Source: Gracilariopsis chorda (Eukaryota; Rhodophyta; Florideophyceae; Gracilariales; Gracilariaceae). Taken from it: 64,000 nt of DNA. The stretch is taken from contig NBIV01000296.1 in NCBI GenBank assembly GCA_003194525.1, forward strand, positions 1 to 64,000, in the 5' to 3' direction. A program made the translations under genes and the position numbers. The notes beneath the pieces were generated by a model, which was given only the letters and a program-made list of their open reading frames with translations, was not told where the DNA came from and ran no database searches. This document shows positions 13,746 through 25,649 of the stretch, piece after piece. Position 1 is the first letter of the stretch. Each line of letters begins with the position of its first letter.

Positions 13746-14624
13746 ATGTCCGTAAGGAGCCGGCTGGTACATACTTGGATGGCAGGTCAGCACTTTGGCA
13801 CTGAAAAAGTGACAGAAACAATGGTCAGCGAGTACAAAATTCATCATCGAGAGCACAGGTTTGAGGCTCGAGCTCGCAGTTTGTCGCAAATGAAAACAAT
13901 TCAGAGACAAGCTAGCCAGCGAAACAGAAATTGGATTCCAGGGTACGAAGTGGCGTATAAAGACGCCAAATTCAAAGGAGAGAAGGCACAAATGTCAAGG
14001 CCTACGAAAAATACGAATGGCAGCACTTCTGGGTGCAGAGAAATGGTAGAACAGCCGGACAATTCTACAGAACTCGGGACATTGGAATCTTGTAGAAGTG
14101 AGTCAGGCACTGGGAACGGCAAAGTCGACAGTGATGAGGTTTACGCCGAGACGCCTGACAAAATATATATGGAAAGAAGAGGGGAGAAACAGTCGATAAG
14201 GGATGCTCGTCTTGACACAATTGAACTGCTGAATAGATGTCTCTCCACGGTGTCTATGAAGCGTGTAAATCGGAAGATATGCCTTGAAGATAGTTATAAT
14301 GCAGCTTCTTCCATAGTTCAAGACCTACTTCTCACAGTTTTGAGTAAAGCGGATAACAGTTCTGTGCTGCAGCTGCAGTGGCCAAATAAATTGGATGATG
14401 TGGACGATTTAGTAGGAATCGTACAGTCACCGGCAACAACGAAAGGTTGGATGTATGGTTTTCACTACATTCGAACAGTTTGCAGGAGAGGTAAGGGAAA
14501 CTATAGGGCTGCTACGGGAAGGATGCGCTGTATGAATTCGAATTGTTCTTCGAACATCTCTTTCAAGTTCATCAGACATAGAAAGGGAATGGGAGATATC
14601 TTATTGTCTGAATCACAACCATAA
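13746..14624 (+). pseudogene. MULE protein segment ending in a Cys/His module
   Basis: This 292-codon segment is in the same frame as the upstream protease, one stop codon away. The first 180 residues are charged and low in complexity. The C-terminal part (GFHYIRTVCRRG, then MRCMNSNCSSNISFKFIRH) looks like the start of a FAR1/WRKY-GCM1-like zinc module. The expected HxH pair is visible just after the end, but in another frame (NHNHNP near 14610-14630), so a small frame change broke the module. Such modules bind DNA in MULE transposases and in host FAR1-type regulators. Only the Cys spacing supports the call. Confidence 0.5.
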
Positions 14625-14727
14625 CCCTCTATCAAGCATCAGAAAGAAGATTGACAAGCGAGTTGAGATTTTTAGGCAATCTCTTATCTCGCGCTTTAGG
14701 AACTGGAGAAAGGATGGAGTAACAGGG

Positions 14728-15990
14728 ATGAATGAACCGGGTTGGAAGATGTTGGAACAAAGTTTGCTGCCGAGGAGAGGGTGTCAATTACCAAAACGAC
14801 CTTTGCATTGGCATGATGGACGACTGGAAAATGTGCCTCATTGGAAATCTCTTGAACCAGGTTCAAACAAAGGACTGATGTCTAAATTTGCACTAAATCC
14901 ACCTCCTTTAGCCCATGCAAAGCACTTTCATCGCAACTCTGAGCAATTGACATCGCTCCAGAATACCAATAAAGGCTCTATGCATAAAAATCTCGGGATT
15001 GGAGAGTGCGGAGAAGATGCTATCGGGCCTGATGTAGGAGACGTGAGAAAGATTGATGACAATGCTCTCATTGTAAGAGACGTATTGGACCAGAGACATA
15101 ATTCAGGTGTTGTAGATGACGTATCTGGCTCCAAAACTCCCTCTGCTGTTTTGAAAAATGGGAAAGAGCGTTGTGAGATTGACAAAGGATCTCCCGCAGA
15201 CGACAGACTTGGACTTTTGGAAAAGCGTGAAGAATGCTATCCGGAAACTTCACTGGAGAACTTGGAGTTGATTGTAGCAATGGCAACTGAATTACCTACA
15301 GATAAGGTTCTCTTGGAAGAGGATGGGTCACTTTCCACTGGGAGTATTAAATTGAGTGAAGAAAGAAGTTCGGAAGGTGGTGAAGATCCAATTGAGCTTA
15401 TAGAACGCTTTCTTGACGACGAAACAGAGCTCCCTCTCGACTTATTTCATGTCCCTATAGTAGAATTGGATGACAAGAGTAGAGCTACTGGCCAGATTGA
15501 CATTCTGGAAACTGACGGGGAGGATATTAAACAGGATGACGATAACAGCCAGACTGGTGAGTACTGTCAGAACGAGGATATAGAAGAGTGCTTTAAGGCT
15601 GCTGTTCTTGTATTTCTTCAATCACTCCCTTTTAATTCCCCTGGCCATGATGTTCTGAAGAAGGTTCAACATATTGCAGACTGTATGGTATTCTACATAT
15701 TTGTGAAAACTTCTATCTCAGTTGTTTTGAAGGAGAAGGAAATAAAATGTAACGGAGTTGCTGGAGATCAGCCATTTCTACAGAAAGGAATTTTGAAGTG
15801 CCAGAAGTACAACGATAAGAAAGACCGGTGTTCGTTTTCGATGAAGATCAAGACGGTTTCGGATAGTACTTGTGGACGAATGTATGTCGCCGGTTTCACA
15901 GTGGCAAGGCATACACACCCGTCAACCCAAGACAAAGCTGTGAAGTATTTAGCTCCGAAAATGAGAGCCGAGGCAGTGCACATGACCTGA
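14728..15990 (+). pseudogene. MULE transposase N-terminal region with second Cys/His module
   Basis: This 420-codon open segment is strongly acidic in its middle (many Asp, Glu and Ser, about residues 200-290). Its last 75 residues hold a recognisable DNA-binding module: LKCQKYNDKKDRCSFSMK, then GFTVARHTHPS, that is Cys, Cys and HxH, as in FAR1/WRKY-GCM1-like domains of MULE transposases. The sequence then runs toward the transposase core, but a TGA ends the open frame (VHMT, then stop). It is in a different frame from the preceding segment. The acidic stretch may be a spacer or activation-like region, which is a guess. Confidence 0.6.
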
Positions 15991-18112
15991 AAGCTACACA
16001 TGTCTTTCCATGACACAATAAGGTACCTTGAAGACAAGTACGAGAGAAGGCTATCAATTTCATATCTGCAAGAAAGCAACTAGGATATGCAGGGTCAGTG
16101 AGTAACCCGAAGGACTTGGAGTGCATGCGGTTGAGCGAGATTCTTATTGAGCTCAATAGAGACGATCCAAGAAACAAATTCTTCTTTAAGTGTGACTCCG
16201 CGGGACGAATGAAGCTGGCTTGCTGGTCATTGAAAGAGTGGTTGGAGGACTAAGATCGTTTCGGGATTGGACCTGGTGTATCAGTTGATTGCAAAGCCAT
16301 AGCAAATCGATATGGTCATCCACTCTTCACTGTGAATGGAACAGCAAACGATGGATTCACCTGAACTTTCTTTATGGGTTTCATTTCAGGAGAAACGACA
16401 GCTGACTTCGTTGAGGGTCTGTCCTGCTTTAGGTCTATCATTCTAATGTCACCGGCAATGATAACCACAGACCAAATCATTCCACGCATCAGTGCTGTGG
16501 ATCATGTGGTTGTAGGTCAATTGTGTCTTTAGATGAATGGCATCTTAACCTGAACCAGATGCGCAACGTGACATCATGGTGCGCCCATGTAAGACGCAAG
16601 TCTTGGTGTGACGATATGTCTAGGGACTTGTTCGCTGTGCGAAGATCACGAACCGTACAAAACTTTATGAGACGCAGGGAGTCTTTCCAAAGGAACTATT
16701 TTGAACATTTTGGGGAAAGACCTCCAGTTTGGTATCGATACCTTTACTTTCAGAAGCCGCACATGGTCGTGAGCTGTTTTAAAGACCTGGCCGTGCCTAA
16801 GAGGTACATTTTCCAAGGTACTGGCTACACAGAGGCATCCAACTTCGGGTATAAGGCGTATATTCTCTCTACGAAGGTTTCGTTCTCTCATATTTCCTAC
16901 CTACGAGATGCGTCGACAAACGTTGAAAAGAAAAGACAGGCGCCAGGAAGCGCGCACAAAGTCAGTATCTTCTTTGAGTAGTAGATTTCGATCTCTACGA
17001 GATTGACAGCTACCGCTACCCGACGAAGTTTTGAACTACCTTCTAGTAGAGTACACGACGTACTTTCTCACTACGTTCAAAGAGCTAAGCATCGAAAGCG
17101 CGAAAAACTTTGTGGTTATCTCAATATCTGTGGTCGAGTATGACACCAAGACCTATTCCTGACTGGTTTTAGAACGCGGGAGCTCAATTGGCCCAGTCGC
17201 GCGATTCCCACTGCAACAACGAAGACCTCCAACCTCTTCATCCACGATCTCGCAGCAACAGTCAAGACCAGCTGTCATCTTGTTCGCAACTACGGTCACT
17301 CCAACGGATAATGCCCCAGAAAGCAGTCTTCTTGCATCATGCACCTGTCACATGTCACTGACAATGGGGTTTCCATGTAGACACATTGTGAGATGTGCAT
17401 ATGTATACCCAGAAGACCTTCTAAGACTACCAGATCTAAGTCACGTTTTGGATGACTGCATCCCCATTCATCACCTTCTTGATCCTTACTGGAAAGCATC
17501 TGATCACGGAATCTCTGTTGAAGATAAAAGCAAAGTACGAAAGCAGGCAGGAGTGTATAAATACTAAGAGTTAGAAAAGCTGCTGTGCAAATCGGCTACA
17601 AATGAAACTGATATTGATTTCGATGACATACTGTGCAAAAAGGAAGACGCTGAGGTGCAGAACTACGTTACCAGAGCAGCTGGAATTGCGTTATTTGATC
17701 AATGCCACAGACTTGCATCAAGCATGACTATGAATGCGGTTGAGTGCGTTCACCAACTCTTGTAAAAAGTCCGGGACGTACTATCTCAAGGATCGCTAAC
17801 ACCACTTTCTTTAGTTTCAGACTTAGAGAGCCTTGCTGGTTTGCAAAGAGAATTTGTTGTGACTTCCGGTTTTGGACCTGAAAACACACGACGATCATAC
17901 CACCGAATAAAGGTTACGTTAGAATGAAACGCAGAATTAAAGGATATACGGAGAGATTCAACTCAAAGAGGAAACGCACGTCTTCTTCATATTCGGAGCT
18001 TAGAGAGGCATATCAGGAATCATCGCAACCGCATTCGATTCCTGCTTCTGCTGATATAGACAGAGCACAGCGAAAGGCTTTGAACATAGTTGAAAATATT
18101 TCAAGAGAGTAG
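15991..18112 (+). pseudogene. MULE transposase DDE core with SWIM zinc finger, interrupted
   Basis: The core carries the three acidic residues of the MULE DDE/RNase H fold. The first Asp is in SVDCKAIANRYGHPLF (codon 16287-16289). The second is in MITTDQIIPRI (16470-16472), 61 codons later. The Glu is in GYTEASNFGYKAYI (16832-16834), about 120 codons further. A WHLNLNQMRN block, the usual conserved His region, lies between the second and third. Downstream, CTCHMSLTMGFPCRH (about 17340-17385) is a SWIM finger of form CxCx9CxH. A tail rich in Lys and Arg ends near 18112. Several in-frame stops (for example TAA at 16252 and TGA after DGFT near 16363) and frame changes make it non-functional as read. 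Confidence 0.85.
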
Positions 18113-18795
18113 AAGTTGTTAGTAGTTGGATCTAAGTAAATTATTGTTGCAACAGCTTTGAAGTAGCGTATGTGAAACAATTGTGACAGGAATGAGGCGT
18201 ACAAACATGGGTAGAGCTGCGCAAACGCATCGTAATAGGAAAAAGAGTAGGGCAACGCTGTTACCATACGCGGATGTGTGCAGAAGTGAAGAAGAAAGAG
18301 CCAAAGGTGGATTGCAAGAAAACAATGACATGCACAGCGGCGTAAATGTAAAAACTAGAGTAGAGCGCCGCTTTTCAAGTACGTAGCTGTAGACAATAGA
18401 GCGTGAAAGAGACACAGAGGACGAAGAGTTGCATGATAAACGATAGACCTTGAATGTGCCTTGTGTAGATGCAGCAAACGAAGTTTTCTTTCCGCCATAC
18501 TTGAAGGACAGTAAAAAGAGCAATCAAGCACCTCAAAGAAGAAAGATATAGGGACGACGATAGCGGGTGAAAGAAAACCGTAGAAGTTACGAAAGCACAA
18601 TTCTAAGACGACGGTAGACGCAAAACGACCAGTGCAGAGCTCACAGAAACATAAAGCAGATACGAAAGTAGCTTGGGTAAAGAGTAATGCGGAATTCATT
18701 GAATAAAAGTGCAGGAACAGTGGTGGCAACAGGAAATGGTAACGGTGGTCTGTAGAAATCTGGCAGGAATGGAAATGGTGAGAGAAATGGGTGAA
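18113..18795 (+). other. MULE 3' internal sequence without recognisable coding
   Basis: This lies between the end of the transposase tail and the right inverted repeat. It is purine-rich on the plus strand. No domain is seen on either strand and no known motif was found. Confidence 0.5.
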
Positions 18796-19142
18796 AGAAG
18801 AAGCAAGATTAGTCCGTGACGGCGGCGCCAGGGATCTGGCAATCCATACCGGAGATCTGGGAATCGACGGCGGCAGAGACCATGGGCTGGTGTGCCCTCA
18901 GTTAACGTGATGTAGGATAAAGATAGCTGAACGCTTGGCGCGTAGGGGTACGTTGTTGCTGGTTTGAGTTGCTCATTTCGGTTTTATTGGTCTACTGGGG
19001 CAACAAGGGGCTGTGATTGGCCGCAGCAAAATGTGCATATGCGGGTCATTGAGCTGGGTCAGTTTTCTGTAGAGCTCGTGCTGAGCTGTTCCTTTTCAGT
19101 CAACTTCCTACGCCGGCTACGCCGTGTAGAATATCCCTTGGC
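18796..19142 (-). repeat. Right terminal inverted repeat of the MULE (347 bp)
   Basis: Reverse complement of 12359-12705. The outer edge is TATCCCTTGGC, and the target duplication TGTTGGGGGTG follows at once. Confidence 0.92.
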
Positions 19143-19153
19143 TGTTGGGGGTG
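19143..19153. repeat. Right target-site duplication of the MULE
   Basis: TGTTGGGGGTG pairs with CGTTGGGAGTG at 12348-12358 (9 of 11 bases). Confidence 0.7.
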
Positions 19154-20900
19154 AGGACGAAGTGGAATACGTATCAGGTATCGAAATGCCTACGCGGATA
19201 CTCTCCTGAGCCAATATGTCACACACACGTGTAGAGATTGGCCGGCGGTGTGTGCCAGCATAGTTGTTTAAATTTTAATTAGTTTCTTAGACTAGTGTGT
19301 AGCAGTGATCCTACTTAAGCGACGACCTCACGGCCCCCGTCGGGAGGTAAAGGGAACCAGGTTTGGCTCCACTCAAAGTCGCCCACACGCAACCGCGACC
19401 CAATTCTCGGGAGCATCCGTACTGTATCGGGCTTTGTTACACCTCTTGAGTAACTGAAGAGCGAGCCCGCGCTAACGGTGTTAATTATTATTGCGTTTTT
19501 CTGTTTTCCATTGTAAAGTTTCTTCTCTGCCCTGACTTACAGAGTGTTACTGTCCCAGAGCCGAAGCTTCGGCTTGGTACCCTTTCTCTTTCCGCCTTAC
19601 GTCAGGGTCAGTACTATTCGTGTACGGCCTTGGGCACCCCGTTTTCTCCTTTCAGGACCTGTCGTTTGTGGACAAGGATATCTTCTATTTCCTTTCCATT
19701 TCAGTTTCATGTCAAAACGCGACCGCACGGTGTTGCGCGTGGCTAGTTCCGACTGCATTGAAGCTCTCTATCGCTTATTATACCATTTCTAGGGGAAAGA
19801 ATTCGGACAAATTTCGTGGTCATTTTCGCTCGCGAGGTTTCGTACCTCAACGCATCCATTCCTCCTAAGTAAAGCACTATGGGGCATAAAATCATTGATA
19901 GAATTGACGCCGACGCGATTATCAAGTACTGTGTCTGCTGGTATGGGTATTGACCTTCACAAGGCACTTCCAAACCCCACCGAAACATTTCAGAGAACTT
20001 TGTCCGACATTTTTAGCTCCGCATGGGCCTCACAGAGCGCAAATCTAAGGACGGGGCGTACGTTAAGAAATCTAATAGCCAAACTGTAGAAAAGTGTGGG
20101 GGACGTCGTTTCATACTACGCTCGAGTCGCTGAGCTAATCATGGAACGTAAACACCGCTCACGCGTAGGACGAACGCTTTTCTGGTCTGCATTTCTACTG
20201 GCTAAGGCGAAGGGTGTTGCCCTTTCAAAGGTCTAACTATAGCCCAAGCTAACAGATGTTATAACTGTGTATAGCACTAACAATAGATATATGAGACATC
20301 CCATCAACTTACAGCGCGCGCGGCGCTTGCAGCGGAGCGTGCAATTGATCAAACAATCCTTCTACAAAATGGGTAATTTTGGAATTGGGGTTGCATGCCC
20401 CAAAAATCGGCCAAAGCAAAGAATAGAAGATATCCCGCCTTCTAGGCCGCCCAGAGATCAACGGACACTGGACTCAGACCCTCCTATTTTTTGGCCTGTG
20501 CAGTACCGTGTCGCCAGATTTGTGGCTCATGCACAACTGGCGCGCACGGCGGGCACTTGTAGCTCAAAAAACAACAATTTCCGATGGCCAATTTCTCTAC
20601 TGGGATTTGGAGTCCCCATGGAGTTGACTGGCATGAAGAAGGGCGCCAACACAGCCACCTGTAGCACGTGCAGACCTGTACAGGACAACCGCCACCTTGA
20701 ATTGCTAGCAACATGGCGCGGAATCGACCCTTTTATATAGGCTACTGCATGGCTTTTGGACAATGAAACGACATTTACCTTCAAGATAGCGAACTATTGA
20801 CTCTAACCGTTCTAAAGACCAGCTAAGCCGACTCAAGTATCATGAATAGGACCAATTGGACAACAATTTAGAACTTCAAGGATAACTTTAAATATGTAGA
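19154..20900. other. Unassigned relic sequence, LTR-like and gag-like in part
   Basis: About 19218-19740 looks like a possible LTR (TGTCACACACAC start, TC-rich interior), but no partner copy was found in the window. From about 19895 the plus strand carries short coding-like stretches, including a basic helix-like run near 20030-20180 that could be a gag remnant. A continuation of the tail of RT2 beyond the MULE is possible. Nothing here is firm enough to name. Confidence 0.3.
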
Positions 20901-22011
20901 CCTAACGGACTAACTTCAACCTAATCTACTGGCCCCCAGCCGGTGAGGCAGGCGAGACCTTGTCGCTGTCCTCCTGCTCAGCAGACACCCCACCACTTGA
21001 GCCAGACGTGCGACTTGGACCTTTTCTACTATAAATCCTAACGCACCAGCACTTTTTCGGAGGACTACGCGAGCCACTGTAAGGCGAACCCTCGGATGAG
21101 ATGCCATCGCTAAGGTTGACACCATAGCAAGCTTCAATGTCCTCAAAAAAGACTTATTGGATAGCATCTGCATGTTCTCCTGGATTATAAATGCGAAGGA
21201 GTACTTGAAGGCTTTGTTTGATTTGATTAGGGTGACATAGCGCGACTCGGCGCAAGCCCAAGAGCGGGCACGCTTCAGCAAATCTTAGAGGCCACGAGTG
21301 AAATTTAAAGGAACGGACGCAGCCACCTCGTGGAGCTCTTAAACCACATTAGTAACACCCAATGAAATTGCCAAAACCTGAAGCATCGGTTCACTCGTCC
21401 CTGCACATTGCACATCCACAGTGTTATAGGTACTGTTCACAGGAGCAGCAGGTTGTGCAGATGCTGATCCATCGGGACCGTGCGCCACCGACGTGGAAGA
21501 CAGACCAGCGCGAGCATTTCCCCCAGCCAAAGCGGGAACAGCAGTGACGACAGGTGCCTCATCGTACCCTTCGAACGTATCGACGTCATTCAAGTCGGTG
21601 AAACCTGCTGGAATAACGGGAAGCGCCGATGACTGGGCACTCTGCTTGCTCTTTAGTAGAAATGCTTTAAGGAATTTTCTCAAGGTGAAGCCCTCACCTC
21701 TAGGCCAATATTCATCAACGCTCTTGCGAGGAACTTCCGTCGGAGTTTTCTTTAAAGGCCTTGCTAAGTACATGTTGACGTCTTCGTCACTTTGGGGATG
21801 GCGTGGGATATTCTTGAAGGTGTCTGTCTCATAATCATAACAGAGGACACCATGGTCCGCTCCCAATCGATGGATAGCACATGATCTGACTGGCCTAGGC
21901 GTCCTCAAATGGGAATTCTATCCCACGGAGGACTTTCGGAACCCCAAGGTAGTTCCGAAAATACTGGAAAAGATAGACCGAGAGTGGAAAAACGCGACCT
22001 TTGGGACCACT
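20901..22011 (-). mobile_element. RT5: 5' internal part of a decayed minus-strand LTR element
   Basis: This fossil reads leftward from the family B 5' LTR at 22012-22949. A primer-binding-site candidate begins two bases after the LTR. About 21900-21340 and 21280-20920 on the minus strand are coding-like, with Pro/Ala/Ser-rich sequence and no domain I can name; by position they should be leader or gag. No polymerase region is seen, so the copy is truncated or merges with the unassigned sequence on its left. It is broken and old. Confidence 0.5.
21992..22009 (-). promoter_or_regulatory. Primer-binding-site candidate of RT5
   Basis: On the minus strand, TGGTCCCAAAGGTCGCG starts two bases after the LTR terminus CTCTACA. 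It would pair with a tRNA 3' end ...TTGGGACCA. RT4 has a related TGGTCCCAACG at the same place. Confidence 0.6.
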
Positions 22012-22949
22012 TGTAGAGTAATATAACTAGTGGGGAGATACCATCAAGGTATTCGTGGCGCAAAAATGTGAGGTAACCACAGCAACAGGGTCCAACGTAC
22101 CACCATGTGTTCGTATGTAAAAGGTGGCTTCCAGCTATACCAACGGAGGTGCTACCGAGAATGGGGTTACGAGCTGGTCAAATTACTGCATGGGTTCATT
22201 TAAGCGGTGTTTCGGTCCACGGAAATTCCAAAAGAGAAAAGGAAGAAGAGGGAAAAACTAAGAAAAAGATACAACCCGACGGGTCATGCGGGAAGCCAAA
22301 AGAGACCCGACAGTGGGGGTGTTGCTTATTCAGCCAGCACGGCAAAATTAAATTCTGAGTTGAATAACTATCTGTTACTACAATAGAAAGTAGCCAATAC
22401 GGTAAAAACCTTGAAAATTGGGCAAACACTCGTAGCAAGACAGGTCAGTTCTCTTTATTGATACCGTGCAGGTGAGTATACCGATACATAACGCCGTAAA
22501 ACTTCAGAAGAGAGATATTCACTTCGCGCAGGCAATAAAATCAGAGCCGAGTCACAGGTTAACTTTACTTCAGGGTGAAACAGCAAGGCCATTCTCCCTT
22601 GAGTACTCTTCGGTCATAATAAAACTATTAATACTACTACTGTATTGTGCCACATTTATGGTCCACATATTTGTGTCACTGCGCGGCACGGTGAGCCATG
22701 GCAAAACAAGACACGTGTGAAGCAAGCGAGACATGAAGAATTTTCGAACGCTTACCGCGCGTCCATGTATTCCAGGTATTACGGAAATCAGCCATGAAGA
22801 ATCCAAAAACACAAAATAGAATTCATATCGAATTTACCCCAAAGTTTTCAAGGGCCAACTCATACCTGAGGTGAATCGATGCCACGTCTGTACTGAATCG
22901 TTCATGATCCACCTTGCCTAGAGGGTATGACCATATGAATTGCTCTACA
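22012..22949 (-). repeat. LTR family B, 5' LTR of RT5
   Basis: On the minus strand it runs from TGTAGAGCAATTC to ACTCTACA (938 bp). Diverged copies are at 41793-42407 (same orientation, incomplete) and 62570-63506 (opposite orientation). Shared blocks include CAAGGTGGATCATG, GTGACACAAATATGTGGACC and GGGTCTCTTTTGGCTTCCCG. The start motif resembles family A, so the two LTR families are probably distant relatives. Confidence 0.75.
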
Positions 22950-24547
22950 CATCCCGCTCCTCAGACCAGGAAACATAGCAACGGAAGCGAGTGAAACGCA
23001 CGCGAAAAAGGATATAAAGAATCCAATTCCTCATAATTAATACCGAACTTCTTCCGGTTCTACGCATAACGCCACGAACTAACATTGACAACATCCAATC
23101 TAATACATCATCTCAGCTAGTAAACTCCAACAATCTAAACCAATGCAACCCGAAGAGAACGCTTCTCAGTCTGGGAGTAAGGCTCCTTCATCTTCTGACC
23201 TAAGCCGGTTTCCTACGGCTCCATTGCCTTAGAGAAACGCTCCGATAACCGTTCTGGGACACCTCCGCGCGTGGAACGCCTCTCACACTCCTCTCAGGTA
23301 CTCCGGTCGTTATCAACCAACTCGGATCGGTCCAACGGGTAACTCCGGAAGTTCGGGATCCGATACAGAATCCTTTGGTTTATGCCCAAGCTCCTTGATT
23401 TCAGCATTTTGAGGGTTTCAACCTCCCACTGATCCAGCCCTACGCACACGACGGCGTTCTTTCTGGTGCCCTTCTACTGGACCTAGTCACTTCAAGCGAT
23501 TAAAGAAGACCATTGCGTTGGATCCTAATCTTTTAAGGATAGACCTCAGCCATGGAGAGAACCCGGGTAGGGCCCGAGAAGAAAAGACGCAAATCTCGTA
23601 TAAAGAGGTCATGCGTACTCGATGCCAACATCTCATTCCCATGGAATACGAATTCGACGTATCGCGGTATGGAACCTATGGCGAAGTATTCAATGTCGAT
23701 AAACTGGCCCAGTTCGACACTGCAAACTTGGAAACCACAACGCATGTAACCATCGAGTCCAGTATGCCCTGTTGGAGACCAATCATCTCTGCCGGTTTTC
23801 AGTTCATCAGAAGGTCTGTAACGCAAGCTGCGTTCTCCGAGAAAACTCGGTTTGAGCGCAAAGCGCGTTCTTGACGCTGGTATCTGATTCCATACACCCA
23901 TATCGAAACTGAAAGATATCTCCTGCAAGCGTTCAGGGGTCGCTTCACAGCGTTACCACCGTTGTGGCGTCAGGTTGAGGTACCCAAGTGGTGTTTCCTA
24001 GAACGCCCTACCTGTTTAACTTATACAAGTTCCCACATCATCGATGATCTGAAACCCTGTTATTGGTGACTTATGTGTGCTGAATGGGCTACCCGCGTGG
24101 CTTTGTTTCTGCTCTGTGAAGAGTAGACAACTACCATCTTTGGTTCATACGGCCTATGGTTCGGAACATTATCAAACAGCTCAACGGGGTAATCCGATTG
24201 GGATACCAGGACAACGGGGATGATTTCATAAAAATAGTGGATGTGATAGACCAGGTCAACTGGAATAACATTCCTTAGGATAACCATGTTCCGGGTCCAA
24301 CAAATCTTCGTGATAAGTCTCCGGGTCACTAGCATTCAACTGTTGGGGATGTCGTCTCTTACGACTGGTGTGTGGGTGCAACTGTGTCTCGTGCTCACGC
24401 ATTCGAGCAAAACAGAATTCCATGGCAGTACCGGTGGTTCAGCGGACATAATTCGTGTTTCATAGAGATTACGAGCCGTCCGTCCATTTCGATGATCCGA
24501 TGGTGGCCAAAGAGAGTGCCAGCTTTTAATATGGACCTGTCATGGAT
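22950..24547 (+). other. Unassigned relic, target region of the RT3 insertion
   Basis: From an ATG near 23143 the plus strand gives a Ser/Pro/Gly-rich, coding-like run that is interrupted. It is followed by a 118-codon open stretch from 23518 (charged, with no recognisable domain) and weaker fragments to the RT3 insertion point. It resembles the N-terminal gag regions of the other elements in style only. I see no RNA gene and no host domain. Confidence 0.35.
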
Positions 24548-24552
24548 TCGGT
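24548..24552. repeat. Target-site duplication of RT3, left copy
   Basis: TCGGT directly precedes the 5' LTR and recurs directly after the 3' LTR (34450-34454). Confidence 0.9.
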
Positions 24553-25379
24553 TGTAGGGCAACGAACTCAAGGAGGGATTCTTGGTACTTGAACGTTTTC
24601 CCGATATTATCGGTTGTGTAGTGCGTGTATGAACTACGCCCCACAATGGTGGGTATGGACACGTGGGACACGGTTTTGGGTCAATTGGCGGTTGGCCACA
24701 GTAGTGGATGTTGCCACGAAATGTGTAGTATTTTAGTTAATATTATTTATTATTTTCACACCCATTTCTGGGAAGCTAGTACTTAGTGCGCCGGCACACT
24801 GCCGACGCACCAGTAAACCTTCCCCAACAAGGGACCCCAACCTGGGGAATTGGCTCTAGTTGTTGCCGCTTGCGCGCGTACTCTACTCCTCCTTGGAGGG
24901 AAACGCCGTAAACCACGGGACATCTAACCCCCTTGTACATCTAAAGAAGCCCATCCTTGGGAGTATAATTGTTCCAATCATATTGGTGTTTCACCCTGTA
25001 TAGGGAGTCCTGTCCACCGGCATCGCCGTATCTGTTCGTCGCTCTCGCGACTCACTTCGTCCTCTCTTCCTCCTCTTCGCCCTTCCTTCTTCCCCTTTTT
25101 AGGATAGCACCTCCCGCTATCCGCGGCCCTCGTGTGCGCATCCGCTCCCACACCCCCACTTACGTGGAAACATACCTCTACTGAGGATCACACCCGGCTC
25201 ACGCGGATACCGATTCTTCGCCTTCACCTCCCTGCGCGAGTCGCGACAGGTGTCCCTGGTCTTACAAACCGGCTTCGCCGTGACACCTTTGGGAGAGCTC
25301 TACCCAACTGGGTTCACCTCGTGAGAGGAAGATCCCGAACGTCTTTCGGTGTTTTTCCCCTTTGGGGCATTGCACCACA
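24553..25379 (+). repeat. RT3 5' LTR (family A, 827 bp)
   Basis: It runs from TGTAGGGCAACG to GCATTGCACCACA and matches 33623-34449 at all but about 10 positions. Other family A copies are a solo LTR at 40422-41217, a split relic at 61805-63836 and, more distantly, 6608-7323. Confidence 0.96.
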
Positions 25380-25382
25380 AAG

Positions 25383-25400
25383 TGGTCTCCCGACCTAGAA
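25383..25400 (+). promoter_or_regulatory. RT3 primer-binding-site candidate
   Basis: TGGTCTCCCGACC starts three bases after the 5' LTR end. It would pair with a tRNA 3' end GGTCGGGAGACCA. I cannot assign the tRNA from the window alone. Confidence 0.6.
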
Positions 25401-25649
25401 TCGGTTTTTGTTTTCCCTCTTACGAGGTTTGTTTTTATTCACCGGAACTTCCGTGATCTTTCCCCTTCGTAACGGTATTTTCTCATGTCGAGGAATCCCT
25501 CCGATGCGGAGCCAGTGGTTACGCGTAGTCGCTCCCGCGACAACGCGGACACTTCTGAAGTTCGGTTCGTAACGCGTATCCCTATACGGACAAGTTCCAG
25601 CCGTACTGGCGCCGCTTCATCGCGGAATGATACCCCCGACCGGTAACCC

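Larger units (their letters stand above)
12359..19142 (+). mobile_element. Mutator-like DNA transposon (MULE) with Ulp1-type protease
   Basis: This 6784 bp element has 347 bp terminal inverted repeats and an 11 bp imperfect target duplication. The plus strand encodes, in order, a Ulp1/C48-like cysteine protease, a long charged region, two Cys/His modules resembling the WRKY-GCM1/FAR1 fold, the MULE DDE transposase core, a SWIM zinc finger and a basic tail. The reading frame is interrupted by scattered single stops and a few frame changes, so this copy is not autonomous now. Many blocks are still easily read, so the decay is fairly recent. Ulp1-like proteases inside MULEs are known from plants (Kaonashi-type elements). 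The insertion lies in the RT2 3' region and is younger than RT2. Confidence 0.9.

Noticed and set aside
19218-19740. Possible LTR starting TGTCACACACAC
   Set aside because: No second copy, target duplication or primer site could be found in the window. It is mentioned only within the unassigned interval.
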